A stretch of DNA of 5,434 bases from Candidatus Kaiserbacteria bacterium (GTDB taxonomy: Bacteria > Patescibacteriota > Minisyncoccia > Phycocordibacterales > Phycocordibacteraceae), in NCBI GenBank assembly GCA_011052355.1, contig DRJB01000064.1, positions 1 to 5,434 of the forward strand, read 5' to 3'. The translations under genes were made by a program, and so were the position numbers. Position 1 is the stretch's first letter. The number at the start of each line of letters is the position of its first letter. A model generated the notes under the pieces. The model had not been told where the DNA came from. It made no database searches and worked only from the letters and a program-made list of their open reading frames with translations. Positions 1 to 5,425 of the stretch are shown piece by piece.

Positions 1-1307
1 TCATTAAAATCTTTGCGTTTTATGGGCAAGTTTGTTGGAATTGCGACTACTTCAAGCTTGTATACGGTATAAAATTCCTCATCTGAAGAAATTGCCGTAC
101 CGGTCATGCCGGAAAGTTTCTCATACATGCGAAAATAATTTTGAAATGTGACGCTGGCATAGGTGCGAGTTTCTTGTTGTATGCGCGTGCCCTCTTTCGC
201 TTCCATTGCCTGATGCAACCCTTCAGACCACCTGCGCCCGGGTTGCAAACGTCCCGTAAACTCATCCACAATGACCACTTCATCATCTTTTACCACATAT
301 TCTTTATTTTTAGAAAAAAGCGCCTTCGCTCTGATTGCGGTTTCAAGATGATGCGCATACTTAGCTCCTCCTTCGGTATATAAATTTTCTATGCCGAGCG
401 CTTTCTCTGCCTTTGCCATTCCCTCATCGGTTATTTGAATTGCTTTCAGTTTTTCATCAACCGTATAATCTTTTTCCGGAACAAATGAACTGACAATGCT
501 CGCAAAGCGTTTATACAATTCTTGTGCATCTTCTGCGGGACCGGAAATAATAAGCGGGGTGCGTGCTTCATCAATAAGGATTGAATCTATTTCGTCCACG
601 ATGGCATAGTAGTGTCCGCGTTGTGCGACTTGTGAACTTTCGTATGCGGTGTTGTCGCGCAGATAATCAAAGCCCAATTCATTGTTTGTGGCGAACGTAA
701 TGTCTGCAGCATACGATTCTTTTTTTGATGACGGACGAAGAAAATCGTACAGCACACGAAATGAACCGGTTTCATCGCGTTCCTTGTCTTCTTCCAATGT
801 AACGTGCGCGGGATCATACACATATGAACCGGAAGAAGTAACCACCCCGACAGAAAGACCCAAGTATTCATATACTTGCCCCATCCATGCACTGTCACGT
901 CGCGCGAGATAATCATTTACCGTTATAATGTGCACGCCCTTGCCGGCAAGGGCGTGCACCACCGCTGCCAAAACCGCCGCGAGAGTTTTTCCTTCTCCGG
1001 TACGCATTTCGGCGATGCGACCTTCGGTCAAAACCAGCCCTCCGATAAGTTGTACATCATAATGCGGTTCCCCCAATGTGCGACGTGCCGCTTCGCGCAC
1101 AAGAGCAAACACCTCGGCAATGTCTGCTTTTTTTGTTGGTATTCCTTCGGTGCGTTCGCGTATATCTTTTAGTCGTGCAATGAGCTCTTCACGAGAAAGT
1201 AGCTTAAAATCCGGCTCAAACGCGGAAGCCATATCTATAACCGGCTTTGTTGCTCGCAAAAAAGCTCCTGTTTGGTTCTTTGTAAAAATACGGTCTAGAA
1301 TACTCAT
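1..1307 (-). CDS. secA: SecA preprotein translocase ATPase, N-terminal part (cut by window edge)
   Basis: SecA is the cytoplasmic ATPase motor that pushes unfolded preproteins through SecYEG. The minus-strand frame opens at ATG 1307-1305 and runs without a stop to the window edge, giving 435 residues of a protein usually 800-950 long. Seen in order: the family stretch HYDVQLIGG (82-90); Walker A MRTGEGKT (101-108); TVNDYLARRD (129-138); TNNELGFDYLRDN (207-219); Walker B/DEAD-type DEID (238-241) within VDEIDSILIDEARTPLIISG (237-256); the preprotein-crosslinking domain from about 257; DEFTGR and GRRWSEGLHQAMEAKEG (348-373); SGMTGTA (399-405). NBD2, the helical scaffold/wing and the C-terminal tail lie outside. 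Residues 155-197 form a segment about 30 residues longer than in E. coli SecA. GGAG lies only 3 nt before the ATG, too close to be an ideal ribosome site; a TATAGT box 7 nt upstream suggests a leaderless start. The terminator-like hairpin just upstream is odd. Identity is certain. Confidence 0.97.
   Translation of the reverse strand, partial: MSILDRIFTKNQTGAFLRATKPVIDMASAFEPDFKLLSREELIARLKDIRERTEGIPTKKADIAEVFALVREAARRTLGEPHYDVQLIGGLVLTEGRIAEMRTGEGKTLAAVLAAVVHALAGKGVHIITVNDYLARRDSAWMGQVYEYLGLSVGVVTSSGSYVYDPAHVTLEEDKERDETGSFRVLYDFLRPSSKKESYAADITFATNNELGFDYLRDNTAYESSQVAQRGHYYAIVDEIDSILIDEARTPLIISGPAEDAQELYKRFASIVSSFVPEKDYTVDEKLKAIQITDEGMAKAEKALGIENLYTEGGAKYAHHLETAIRAKALFSKNKEYVVKDDEVVIVDEFTGRLQPGRRWSEGLHQAMEAKEGTRIQQETRTYASVTFQNYFRMYEKLSGMTGTAISSDEEFYTVYKLEVVAIPTNLPIKRKDFN
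930..959. repeat. Perfect 30-bp palindrome inside secA
   Basis: The arm GTGCACGCCCTTGCC (930-944) is followed with no spacer by its exact reverse complement (945-959). It spans exactly SecA codons 117-126, VHALAGKGVH, and begins and ends on codon boundaries, so both strands encode the same ten residues in that register. LAGKGVH is ordinary SecA family sequence, so the palindrome is built by codon choice over conserved residues and not by an inserted element. Confidence 0.95.
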
Positions 1308-1314
1308 TCACTCC

Positions 1315-1343
1315 ACTATAACGCAAAAACCTCCATTTGTGGA
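1315..1343 (-). promoter_or_regulatory. Possible secA promoter overlapping the hairpin
   Basis: On the minus strand TATAGT (1320-1315; 5 of 6 matches to TATAAT) lies 17 bp after TCCACA (1343-1338; 4 of 6 matches to TTGACA). Only 7 nt separate the -10 box from the secA ATG, which would place the transcript start at or next to the start codon. The -35 box lies within the stem-loop at 1329-1346. It is listed because the other two gene starts with a good -10 box show the same spacing; on its own the match would be modest. Confidence 0.35.
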
Positions 1344-1346
1344 GGT
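1325..1346 (-). terminator. Intrinsic terminator-like hairpin before secA
   Basis: Read on the minus strand: ACCTCCA, loop CAAA, TGGAGGT, then TTTT before GCG. The 7-bp perfect stem (1346-1340 with 1335-1329) followed at once by a T run has the standard form of a factor-independent terminator. It lies 40 nt after the stop of the small basic-protein gene and 17 nt before the secA ATG. It either ends that gene's transcript or attenuates read-through into secA. Confidence 0.6.
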
Positions 1347-1385
1347 CTTTGTATGTACGCGTAATAAAACCGAGCACATCTGCAC

Positions 1386-1550
1386 TTATTTACGCTTTGT
1401 CGTGCGACGCTTGGTCGTTTTCTTTGCTACCGGCTTTCGCTTTTTTGTCGTAACCTTGCGCTTTGTCGTTTTCTTGGCTGCCGGCTTGCGCTTAGTTGTT
1501 GTCTTGCGCTTAGTTGCAACTTTGCGTGTTGACTTCTTTTTTGTTGCCAT
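1386..1550 (-). CDS. Small histone-H1-like Lys/Arg/Thr-rich protein, 54 aa
   Basis: ATG at 1550-1548, TAA at 1388-1386. The 54-residue product has 20 Lys, 8 Arg and 14 Thr, no acidic and no aromatic residues; the rest is mainly Ala, Val and Pro. It is built from loose repeats: TTTKRKPAAKKTTKRKV (17-33) is followed by TTKKRKPVAKKTTKRRTT (34-51). At DNA level a 14-bp direct repeat recurs at 1485-1498 and 1503-1516. This resembles the disordered tails of bacterial histone-H1-like proteins (such as chlamydial Hc2) and the Lys-rich tails of some HU proteins, so electrostatic binding of DNA or RNA is the likely role; that is inference from composition. No Shine-Dalgarno motif precedes the ATG and no clear promoter stands out; TTTACG-17-TATTTA (1599-1571) is a weak option. 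It is followed by a terminator-like hairpin and then secA, in the same direction. The coding call rests on biased but non-random composition, a clean start and stop, and filling of the gap. Confidence 0.75.
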   Translation of the reverse strand: MATKKKSTRKVATKRKTTTKRKPAAKKTTKRKVTTKKRKPVAKKTTKRRTTKRK

Positions 1551-1591
1551 ATGTATATACAGAAAGAAAATAAATAATCATTCGACCCATT

Positions 1592-1649
1592 CGCGTAAAA
1601 AAATATTCACACGGATGTTCTTTCTATATTATTGCGCGTAAAAAATATT
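1592..1649. repeat. Pair of CGCGTAAAAAA-TATT direct repeats
   Basis: CGCGTAAAAAAATATT (1592-1607) recurs as CGCGTAAAAAATATT (1635-1649), differing by one A, 43 bp apart, in the A+T-rich gap upstream of the small basic-protein gene. Both could be protein-binding sites or simple A+T-rich similarity. A shorter CGCGTAA also occurs near 1357, between the small gene and secA. Confidence 0.5.
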
Positions 1650-1672
1650 TTTGTGAGAATAAAAAATAAAAA

Positions 1673-1681
1673 TGTGGATAA
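1673..1681 (-). promoter_or_regulatory. DnaA-box consensus
   Basis: The minus strand reads TTATCCACA, a perfect match to the bacterial DnaA-box consensus. It is followed on the same strand by the T-rich run TTTTATTTTTTATT and lies 4 bp from the 18-bp-arm hairpin at 1686-1724. One-mismatch versions are nearby: ATATTCACA (1603-1611) and TTTTACACA (1745-1753), both on the plus strand. A single perfect 9-mer is not enough to call an origin. Confidence 0.45.
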
Positions 1682-1685
1682 CATT

Positions 1686-1724
1686 TTATCGTGCGAAATT
1701 TATTTTATAAATTTCGCACGATAA
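1686..1724. repeat. Perfect 18-bp-arm inverted repeat after murB
   Basis: The arm TTATCGTGCGAAATTTAT (1686-1703) is matched exactly by its reverse complement at 1707-1724, with a 3-nt TTT loop on the plus strand. It lies 92 bp past the murB stop. It could end the ligase-murB transcript, but no T run follows the stem directly on the minus strand (AATGTTATCC comes first, then a T-rich stretch), so a simple intrinsic terminator is not clear. It adjoins the DnaA-box sequence. Confidence 0.9.
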
Positions 1725-1781
1725 CATACACACCATAAATTATTTTTTACACAAAATAAGTTTACATAAACCAGTCGCTCA

Positions 1782-1814
1782 AATATTTTAACATCTGATG
1801 TACGAATATTTTAA
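1782..1814. repeat. AATATTTTAA direct repeat just after murB
   Basis: AATATTTTAA occurs at 1782-1791 and again at 1805-1814, 23 bp apart, with a small ACATC-T-GATGT dyad (1790-1800) between them. It lies immediately downstream of the murB stop. The function is unknown; A+T-rich composition makes a chance origin possible. Confidence 0.4.
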
Positions 1815-1816
1815 TC

Positions 1817-2848
1817 TCACATGGTGGTGAGTTTACATGAACGCACTTCTCTTTCAATGGTAATGCCGGTTGCCGTCTTTGTGCGCAGGGCGATATCATC
1901 CGCAAACTCACCAACTTCTTTTTCTGTTGAAGGTTGGCGCACCACAAGTACAAGTGGGTTATGGTCACTCAAGTAAATATTTCCTTTTCTAAACCCACGC
2001 ATATGCAAAACAGTATCTAAAATCCATGCGAGTGAGATTTTTATGTTTGTACCGATTGGAAATCCCGGCATGTTCGGAAAACGTTTTTGCAATACATCGT
2101 ACCTCTCTTTTGAAATGATGGGGTTTTTAAAAAATGAGCCGGCTGTTCCTTCATTCGCGCGTATGGTGAATTTTTTAGAGCGGATATCTTGCAAGGCGCG
2201 CGCGATGTCAAGTGACGTATCAAGCATCACACCTCTCTCGCGCGCATTTTCCAAGTCAGAATATGTCTTACGTACAATTCGCTCTCGCGAAAGTCGCAAG
2301 GTGACACTTGTAATTATCATTGAAGAATCTTTTTTAAATATGCTTTCGCGATAACCGAATTGTGCTTGTGTGGCATTTATCCGCAGATGCTCCATTTTGG
2401 GAAACGTTATTACATCGGCGCTCACAAAAGTATCTGCAAGCTCTGTACCATACGCGCCGATATTTTGCACCGGTGCGGCACCAACCGTTCCTGGGATGCC
2501 GGAGAGATTTTCTATTCCCCACAGACCGCGCGAAGTGGCATAGCGCACAAGAGTATTCCACGAAATACCGGCACCGGCGCGCACCAGCGCGCCGGTGCCG
2601 GTGCCATCATCGTGAAATGACATACCGGGTATCTTTATACGCAATACCAACCCGTCCACACCCTCGTCGGGAACCAGCGTATTTGAACCACCACCCAGCA
2701 CACATACTCTTACGCCTTTTGCTGTAGCACTACGAAGAGCTACACATAAATATGCACGCGATTGCACTTCTGCGAAGAAACGCGCTTGTCCGCCCACACC
2801 AAGTGTTGTATAGGGGGCAAGAGGAACATTTTCCTCAACGTAATCCAT
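1817..2848 (-). CDS. murB: UDP-N-acetylenolpyruvoylglucosamine reductase (MurB)
   Basis: MurB is the cytoplasmic FAD enzyme that reduces UDP-GlcNAc-enolpyruvate with NADPH to UDP-MurNAc, the second committed step of peptidoglycan precursor synthesis. The product has 343 residues, close to the 342 of E. coli. Visible motifs: NTTLGVGG-like YTTLGVGG (13-20); the FAD-binding LGGGSN (51-56); VRAGAG (89-94); GIENLSGIPGTVGAAPVQNIGAYG (111-134 region, key residues IPG and NIGAYG); YRESIFK (166-172) with the family's catalytic-site Arg at 167; GSFFKNP (237-243) with the proton-donor Ser at 238; and EREVR (332-336) with the conserved Glu at 334. The YRESIFK segment marks the E. coli-like type I form. 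The start is 3 bp after the ligase stop, so the two are in one operon with probable translational coupling; only a weak GAAG lies upstream. A 36-bp near-palindromic stretch covers codons 83-94. Confidence 0.97.
   Translation of the reverse strand: MDYVEENVPLAPYTTLGVGGQARFFAEVQSRAYLCVALRSATAKGVRVCVLGGGSNTLVPDEGVDGLVLRIKIPGMSFHDDGTGTGALVRAGAGISWNTLVRYATSRGLWGIENLSGIPGTVGAAPVQNIGAYGTELADTFVSADVITFPKMEHLRINATQAQFGYRESIFKKDSSMIITSVTLRLSRERIVRKTYSDLENARERGVMLDTSLDIARALQDIRSKKFTIRANEGTAGSFFKNPIISKERYDVLQKRFPNMPGFPIGTNIKISLAWILDTVLHMRGFRKGNIYLSDHNPLVLVVRQPSTEKEVGEFADDIALRTKTATGITIEREVRSCKLTTM
2567..2602. repeat. 16-bp-arm inverted repeat inside murB
   Basis: The arm ACCGGCACCGGCGCGC (2567-2582) is matched exactly by 2587-2602 across a 4-nt loop, ACCA. 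The 36 bp coincide with exactly twelve murB codons (83-94, TGTGALVRAGAG), including the conserved VRAGAG. The stretch is much more G+C-rich than the rest of the gene. Its core arm ACCGGCGCGC is identical to the core of the intergenic palindrome at 5085-5121. Confidence 0.95.
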
Positions 2849-2851
2849 AGA

Positions 2852-5032
2852 CTATATCTTCGGCAACTTCCCCGAGCGAATCTTTTTTATAAGAGCGTTT
2901 CCTTCTGCGGTAACAGATTTCATAGCTGATGTATTCATCGTCTTGTGAATAAGGGCGATTGCTTCGGAAGTCTTGCCCATATTTGCATACACATTTGCCA
3001 AACGAAACGCATCTTGCGCTGACGGATGCTTTCCGGCAAGACGTTTTTTAAGTATTGCAACAATCGGCGCGTATTGTTTTGTGCGCGCGTACATATCAAG
3101 AAGGATGGGATTATCCACCACCGTTGTCTTAAACGCTTTTTTCAAAATAGCTTGCGCGCCAGGCATATTTCCATCAAGCACTTTCCCCGCGGCGCCATAA
3201 ATGGCAAGCTGTGAAAATTGCGGTGCGAGATTATACGCATCCTCAAACGCCTTCCCCGCATCTTTTATGTTTCCACCTTGCAAATAGAAATAACCTTCCT
3301 CAATAATTATCGTTTCCTTTTTTGGTGAAAGAGTGCGCGCGACTTTAATTTGTGCCAGTGCATCTTTCACATCACCAAATGCCGCATACCCACCGGCAAG
3401 CTCAAGACGAATGCGCGCATCAAAAGGAACTTCCGCCACTTCTTTGCGCATTTGGGTAAGTGCAAGCACCGCAAGTGTTTTTTTCTGTGGTATGGTCATG
3501 TGCGAGCTTCTTAATGAAGAAACTGCGGAGATCATAAGTTGTTCTCGCACTTCTTGCGCGGCAAATGCCGGATGTGCGGAAACATTTTTCCACGCAGATA
3601 TACTTTGCGGATAACCGGTTTCGTTCAGTGCGACAATTAGATTGCGCGCGGTAGTAATTCCGGGCACATCAACAATAACAATAATTATCGCAACAGACAC
3701 CACTGCAACAGGCCACGCAATCATCGTGAGAAATCTTTCAGGGAGTTCCGGTATCTTTTCAAGAAATGCGATGCGCCTGCCCGCGTAACCGTCAACCATC
3801 GCGGCAACCGCGAAGAATAGTATATAAGAAATTATATTATCAAAAACAAAAAGATCATGGAAAGCATATCCCGCAAGCAACGCGGTGATTGCGATTTGTT
3901 CGGCCCGCGAAAACGGTGCACGCCATAGCGTTACCACTACCGAACCGAACAAAAGCAAATATAAAAGGAATGCGGGCACCCCACCTTGTGTGAGCCAATC
4001 AAGAAATTCATTGTGCGCCCTATCAAACCATTGTTCCTGCTTATATAACGATGGATTATAATAAGTATTAAAAATATAATTAAAACCTTCTTGACCCCAT
4101 CCGACAATCGGGCGTGCGACCGCACCCTCAAACGCAATGTGCCAAATGGAAAATCGCACATCGCCCTGTGAAAGAGAAATAGACGCAATGCGCGATAGCA
4201 CCGGATCGTGACGAATTACTCCGGTATCTTTCATCGCCCAAAACCCACCGGCGATAAGCAACACCAATATGACTGCACCGGTGGCAATGCCCCGCACTCG
4301 CTTCCCCATCGTGAACGCCGCCAAAACAGAAGCAAGGAAAATACCACCGGCAAGTCCTAAAATAGTTCCTCGCGTTGCGGTAGAAAATAAAATAAACGCG
4401 AAAAATATTGCCGATGCAAAAAGAACATACCGAAGCCACTTGTGTTTAGTGGTAAACGCAAGCCACCCGGCAATAAACGCGTTAAAGAGCATATACACGG
4501 CAAGGTACGCAGCATTCCCAAGCGACGCATCAAGGCGCACACCGCCCTGCGTTATTTGCGCATGACCGGTAAGTTGCATAATGCCATATATACCAACAAA
4601 CATTGCCGCAATGAGAGATGTATACCACCACGCGCGCCATTTCTTTTCTATGGTGAGCACCGTGCTTGATACAATGAAGAATGCAAGCAGATGAATGAGC
4701 GTAATCCAACCCTCCATGCGTTCAAAATTGCTCCAAAATGCTTTTTGCGGATTGACAGCGAACAAATCCGCGATGAGCATCCACACAACGAATGCCACAA
4801 GCAAAACGGAAATCCATGTCCATTTGGGGCGATATTTTTTATCTATCGCCGCCAATATGAGCCATGCGCCAAACGCTATCTCAACTACTATACGAAAGAA
4901 AAACCCCTTGCCGGTGATAAATGGAAAAAATAAACTGTTTGATACCAACAATACAGTGAATGGCAAAAGAAAAAGCGCTCCGATGACTGTCCAACGTGCA
5001 AGTGATTTTGCGGGATGCTCCAGTGCTTTCAT
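2852..5032 (-). CDS. O-antigen ligase/polymerase-family membrane protein with TPR-like C-terminal domain
   Basis: A 726-residue polytopic protein of the Wzy/WaaL superfamily (Wzy_C, O-antigen ligase family), whose members join or polymerise undecaprenyl-linked glycans on the outer face of the membrane. Hydrophobic segments appear at about 13-33, 43-62, 74-91, 108-127, 137-154, 171-194, 199-216, 221-240, 248-266, 351-369, 378-396, 398-414 and 436-455. Family signatures are DASLGNAAYLAVY (168-180), TRGTILGL (220-227), the large outer loop (267-350) with GDVRFSIW (290-297, Arg293) and GWGQEGFNYIF (311-321), and RAHNEFLDWLTQGGVP (338-353, His340). An Arg and a His in this loop are the residues found essential in WaaL. 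Residues 457-726 are soluble, helical and TPR-like, with repeat-like units near 538-570 and 574-604 (AFEDAYNLAPQ) and 671-700. Which glycan it acts on cannot be told; S-layer or pilin O-glycosylation is an alternative. The ATG has no Shine-Dalgarno; TATAGT lies 8 nt upstream. It precedes murB by 3 bp. Confidence 0.9.
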   Translation of the reverse strand: MKALEHPAKSLARWTVIGALFLLPFTVLLVSNSLFFPFITGKGFFFRIVVEIAFGAWLILAAIDKKYRPKWTWISVLLVAFVVWMLIADLFAVNPQKAFWSNFERMEGWITLIHLLAFFIVSSTVLTIEKKWRAWWYTSLIAAMFVGIYGIMQLTGHAQITQGGVRLDASLGNAAYLAVYMLFNAFIAGWLAFTTKHKWLRYVLFASAIFFAFILFSTATRGTILGLAGGIFLASVLAAFTMGKRVRGIATGAVILVLLIAGGFWAMKDTGVIRHDPVLSRIASISLSQGDVRFSIWHIAFEGAVARPIVGWGQEGFNYIFNTYYNPSLYKQEQWFDRAHNEFLDWLTQGGVPAFLLYLLLFGSVVVTLWRAPFSRAEQIAITALLAGYAFHDLFVFDNIISYILFFAVAAMVDGYAGRRIAFLEKIPELPERFLTMIAWPVAVVSVAIIIVIVDVPGITTARNLIVALNETGYPQSISAWKNVSAHPAFAAQEVREQLMISAVSSLRSSHMTIPQKKTLAVLALTQMRKEVAEVPFDARIRLELAGGYAAFGDVKDALAQIKVARTLSPKKETIIIEEGYFYLQGGNIKDAGKAFEDAYNLAPQFSQLAIYGAAGKVLDGNMPGAQAILKKAFKTTVVDNPILLDMYARTKQYAPIVAILKKRLAGKHPSAQDAFRLANVYANMGKTSEAIALIHKTMNTSAMKSVTAEGNALIKKIRSGKLPKI

Positions 5033-5040
5033 AATAAAAT

Positions 5041-5069
5041 ACTATACCATGCTCCGCCCGAGGAATAAA
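5041..5069 (-). promoter_or_regulatory. Possible promoter of the ligase-murB operon
   Basis: On the minus strand TATAGT (5046-5041) follows a weak TTTATT (5069-5064) after 17 bp. Eight nt (ATTTTATT, no ribosome-binding motif) separate the -10 box from the ATG at 5032, so transcription from here would give an almost or fully leaderless mRNA. The -35 match is poor (3 of 6), so the call rests on the -10 box and its position in a divergent gap. Confidence 0.4.
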
Positions 5070-5084
5070 ATAGGAGCGCTCAGC

Positions 5085-5121
5085 CCCAAGACCGGCGCGC
5101 CGAAGGCGCGCCGGTCTTGGG
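5085..5121. repeat. G+C-rich 17-bp-arm palindrome between divergent genes
   Basis: The arm CCCAAGACCGGCGCGCC (5085-5101) is matched exactly by 5105-5121 across the 3-nt loop GAA; each arm holds GGCGCGCC. It lies between the divergent ligase and HTH genes, about 15-20 bp behind each candidate -35 box, so it cannot be a terminator for either gene. An operator, a boundary element or a member of a repeated palindrome family are the options. Its core is shared with the palindrome inside murB. Confidence 0.95.
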
Positions 5122-5141
5122 CGTCCTCACCATGGCACCAC

Positions 5142-5169
5142 TTGACACCGCTTGACACTTCTGTATAAT
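5142..5169 (+). promoter_or_regulatory. Consensus sigma70-type promoter of the HTH gene
   Basis: TTGACA (5142-5147) and TATAAT (5164-5169) are both perfect, with a 16-bp spacer. A second TTGACA lies at 5152-5157 as part of a 10-bp-offset CTTGACAC duplication (5141-5148, 5151-5158); it is only 6 bp from the -10 box and so cannot act as a -35 with it. The expected transcript start, about 7 nt past the -10, falls on or next to the ATG at 5177. Confidence 0.8.
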
Positions 5170-5176
5170 TGCAAAC

Positions 5177-5425
5177 ATGAGTGAAGAGATCAAAGAAAAC
5201 GCAATATACACCACAGGCGAAACACAGGAATTGCTAAAGATAAGCAGTAGCACCATTAAACGTATGCTCAAAAAAGGATTACTTCGCGCAAACAAAGTCG
5301 GCGGTCAATATCGTATTCTCGGAAAAGAAATCCTCAGGCTCGTCTCACCAAACTTAGAAAAAGGCGCCGTAAAATCATACCTGACGATAAAAAAGAAAGT
5401 GACGAATAAAATCAACAAATGGTAA
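5177..5425 (+). CDS. Excisionase/MerR-type helix-turn-helix DNA-binding protein, 82 aa
   Basis: A small protein whose residues 11-55 match the helix-turn-helix domain of the excisionase/BldC group (HTH_17-like): YTTGETQELLKIS (11-23), the recognition-helix part STIKRMLKKGLL (25-36), then the wing-like NKVGGQYRI (39-47) and GKEILRLV (49-56). Members bind DNA as transcription factors or as recombination directionality factors. The tail (62-82) is Lys-rich (IKKKVTNKINKW) with no second domain. A perfect promoter sits directly upstream; only TGCAAAC lies between TATAAT and ATG, with no Shine-Dalgarno, so the mRNA is probably leaderless. No integrase or phage gene is visible, so a regulator is more likely than an excisionase. 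An ATG at 5430, 4 nt after the stop, may begin a co-transcribed gene, but the window ends there. The palindrome and TTGACAC duplication upstream could be its own operator. Confidence 0.88.
   Translation: MSEEIKENAIYTTGETQELLKISSSTIKRMLKKGLLRANKVGGQYRILGKEILRLVSPNLEKGAVKSYLTIKKKVTNKINKW

Noticed and set aside
924..929. TATAAT on the plus strand next to the secA palindrome
   Set aside because: It lies inside secA codons antisense to the gene, with no suitable gene start downstream.
1571..1633. Weak promoter matches upstream of the small basic gene (TTTACG-17-TATTTA; CTCACA-18-AATAAT)
   Set aside because: In such A+T-rich DNA several weak pairs can be found; none stands out enough to list as a feature.
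1078..1641. Plus-strand 187-residue reading frame across the secA start and the small basic gene
   Set aside because: Its Val/Arg/Phe-rich product is the antisense of the Lys/Thr repeat gene and of secA; it has no family features of its own.
1607..1684. Minus-strand 25-codon frame starting MLSTFLFF in the A+T-rich gap
   Set aside because: It has no ribosome site, consists largely of translated poly-T, and overlaps the DnaA-box sequence; most likely chance.
3111..3119. TTATCCACC, a one-mismatch DnaA box in the ligase gene
   Set aside because: It is within coding sequence and one-mismatch 9-mers are expected by chance in a window of this size.
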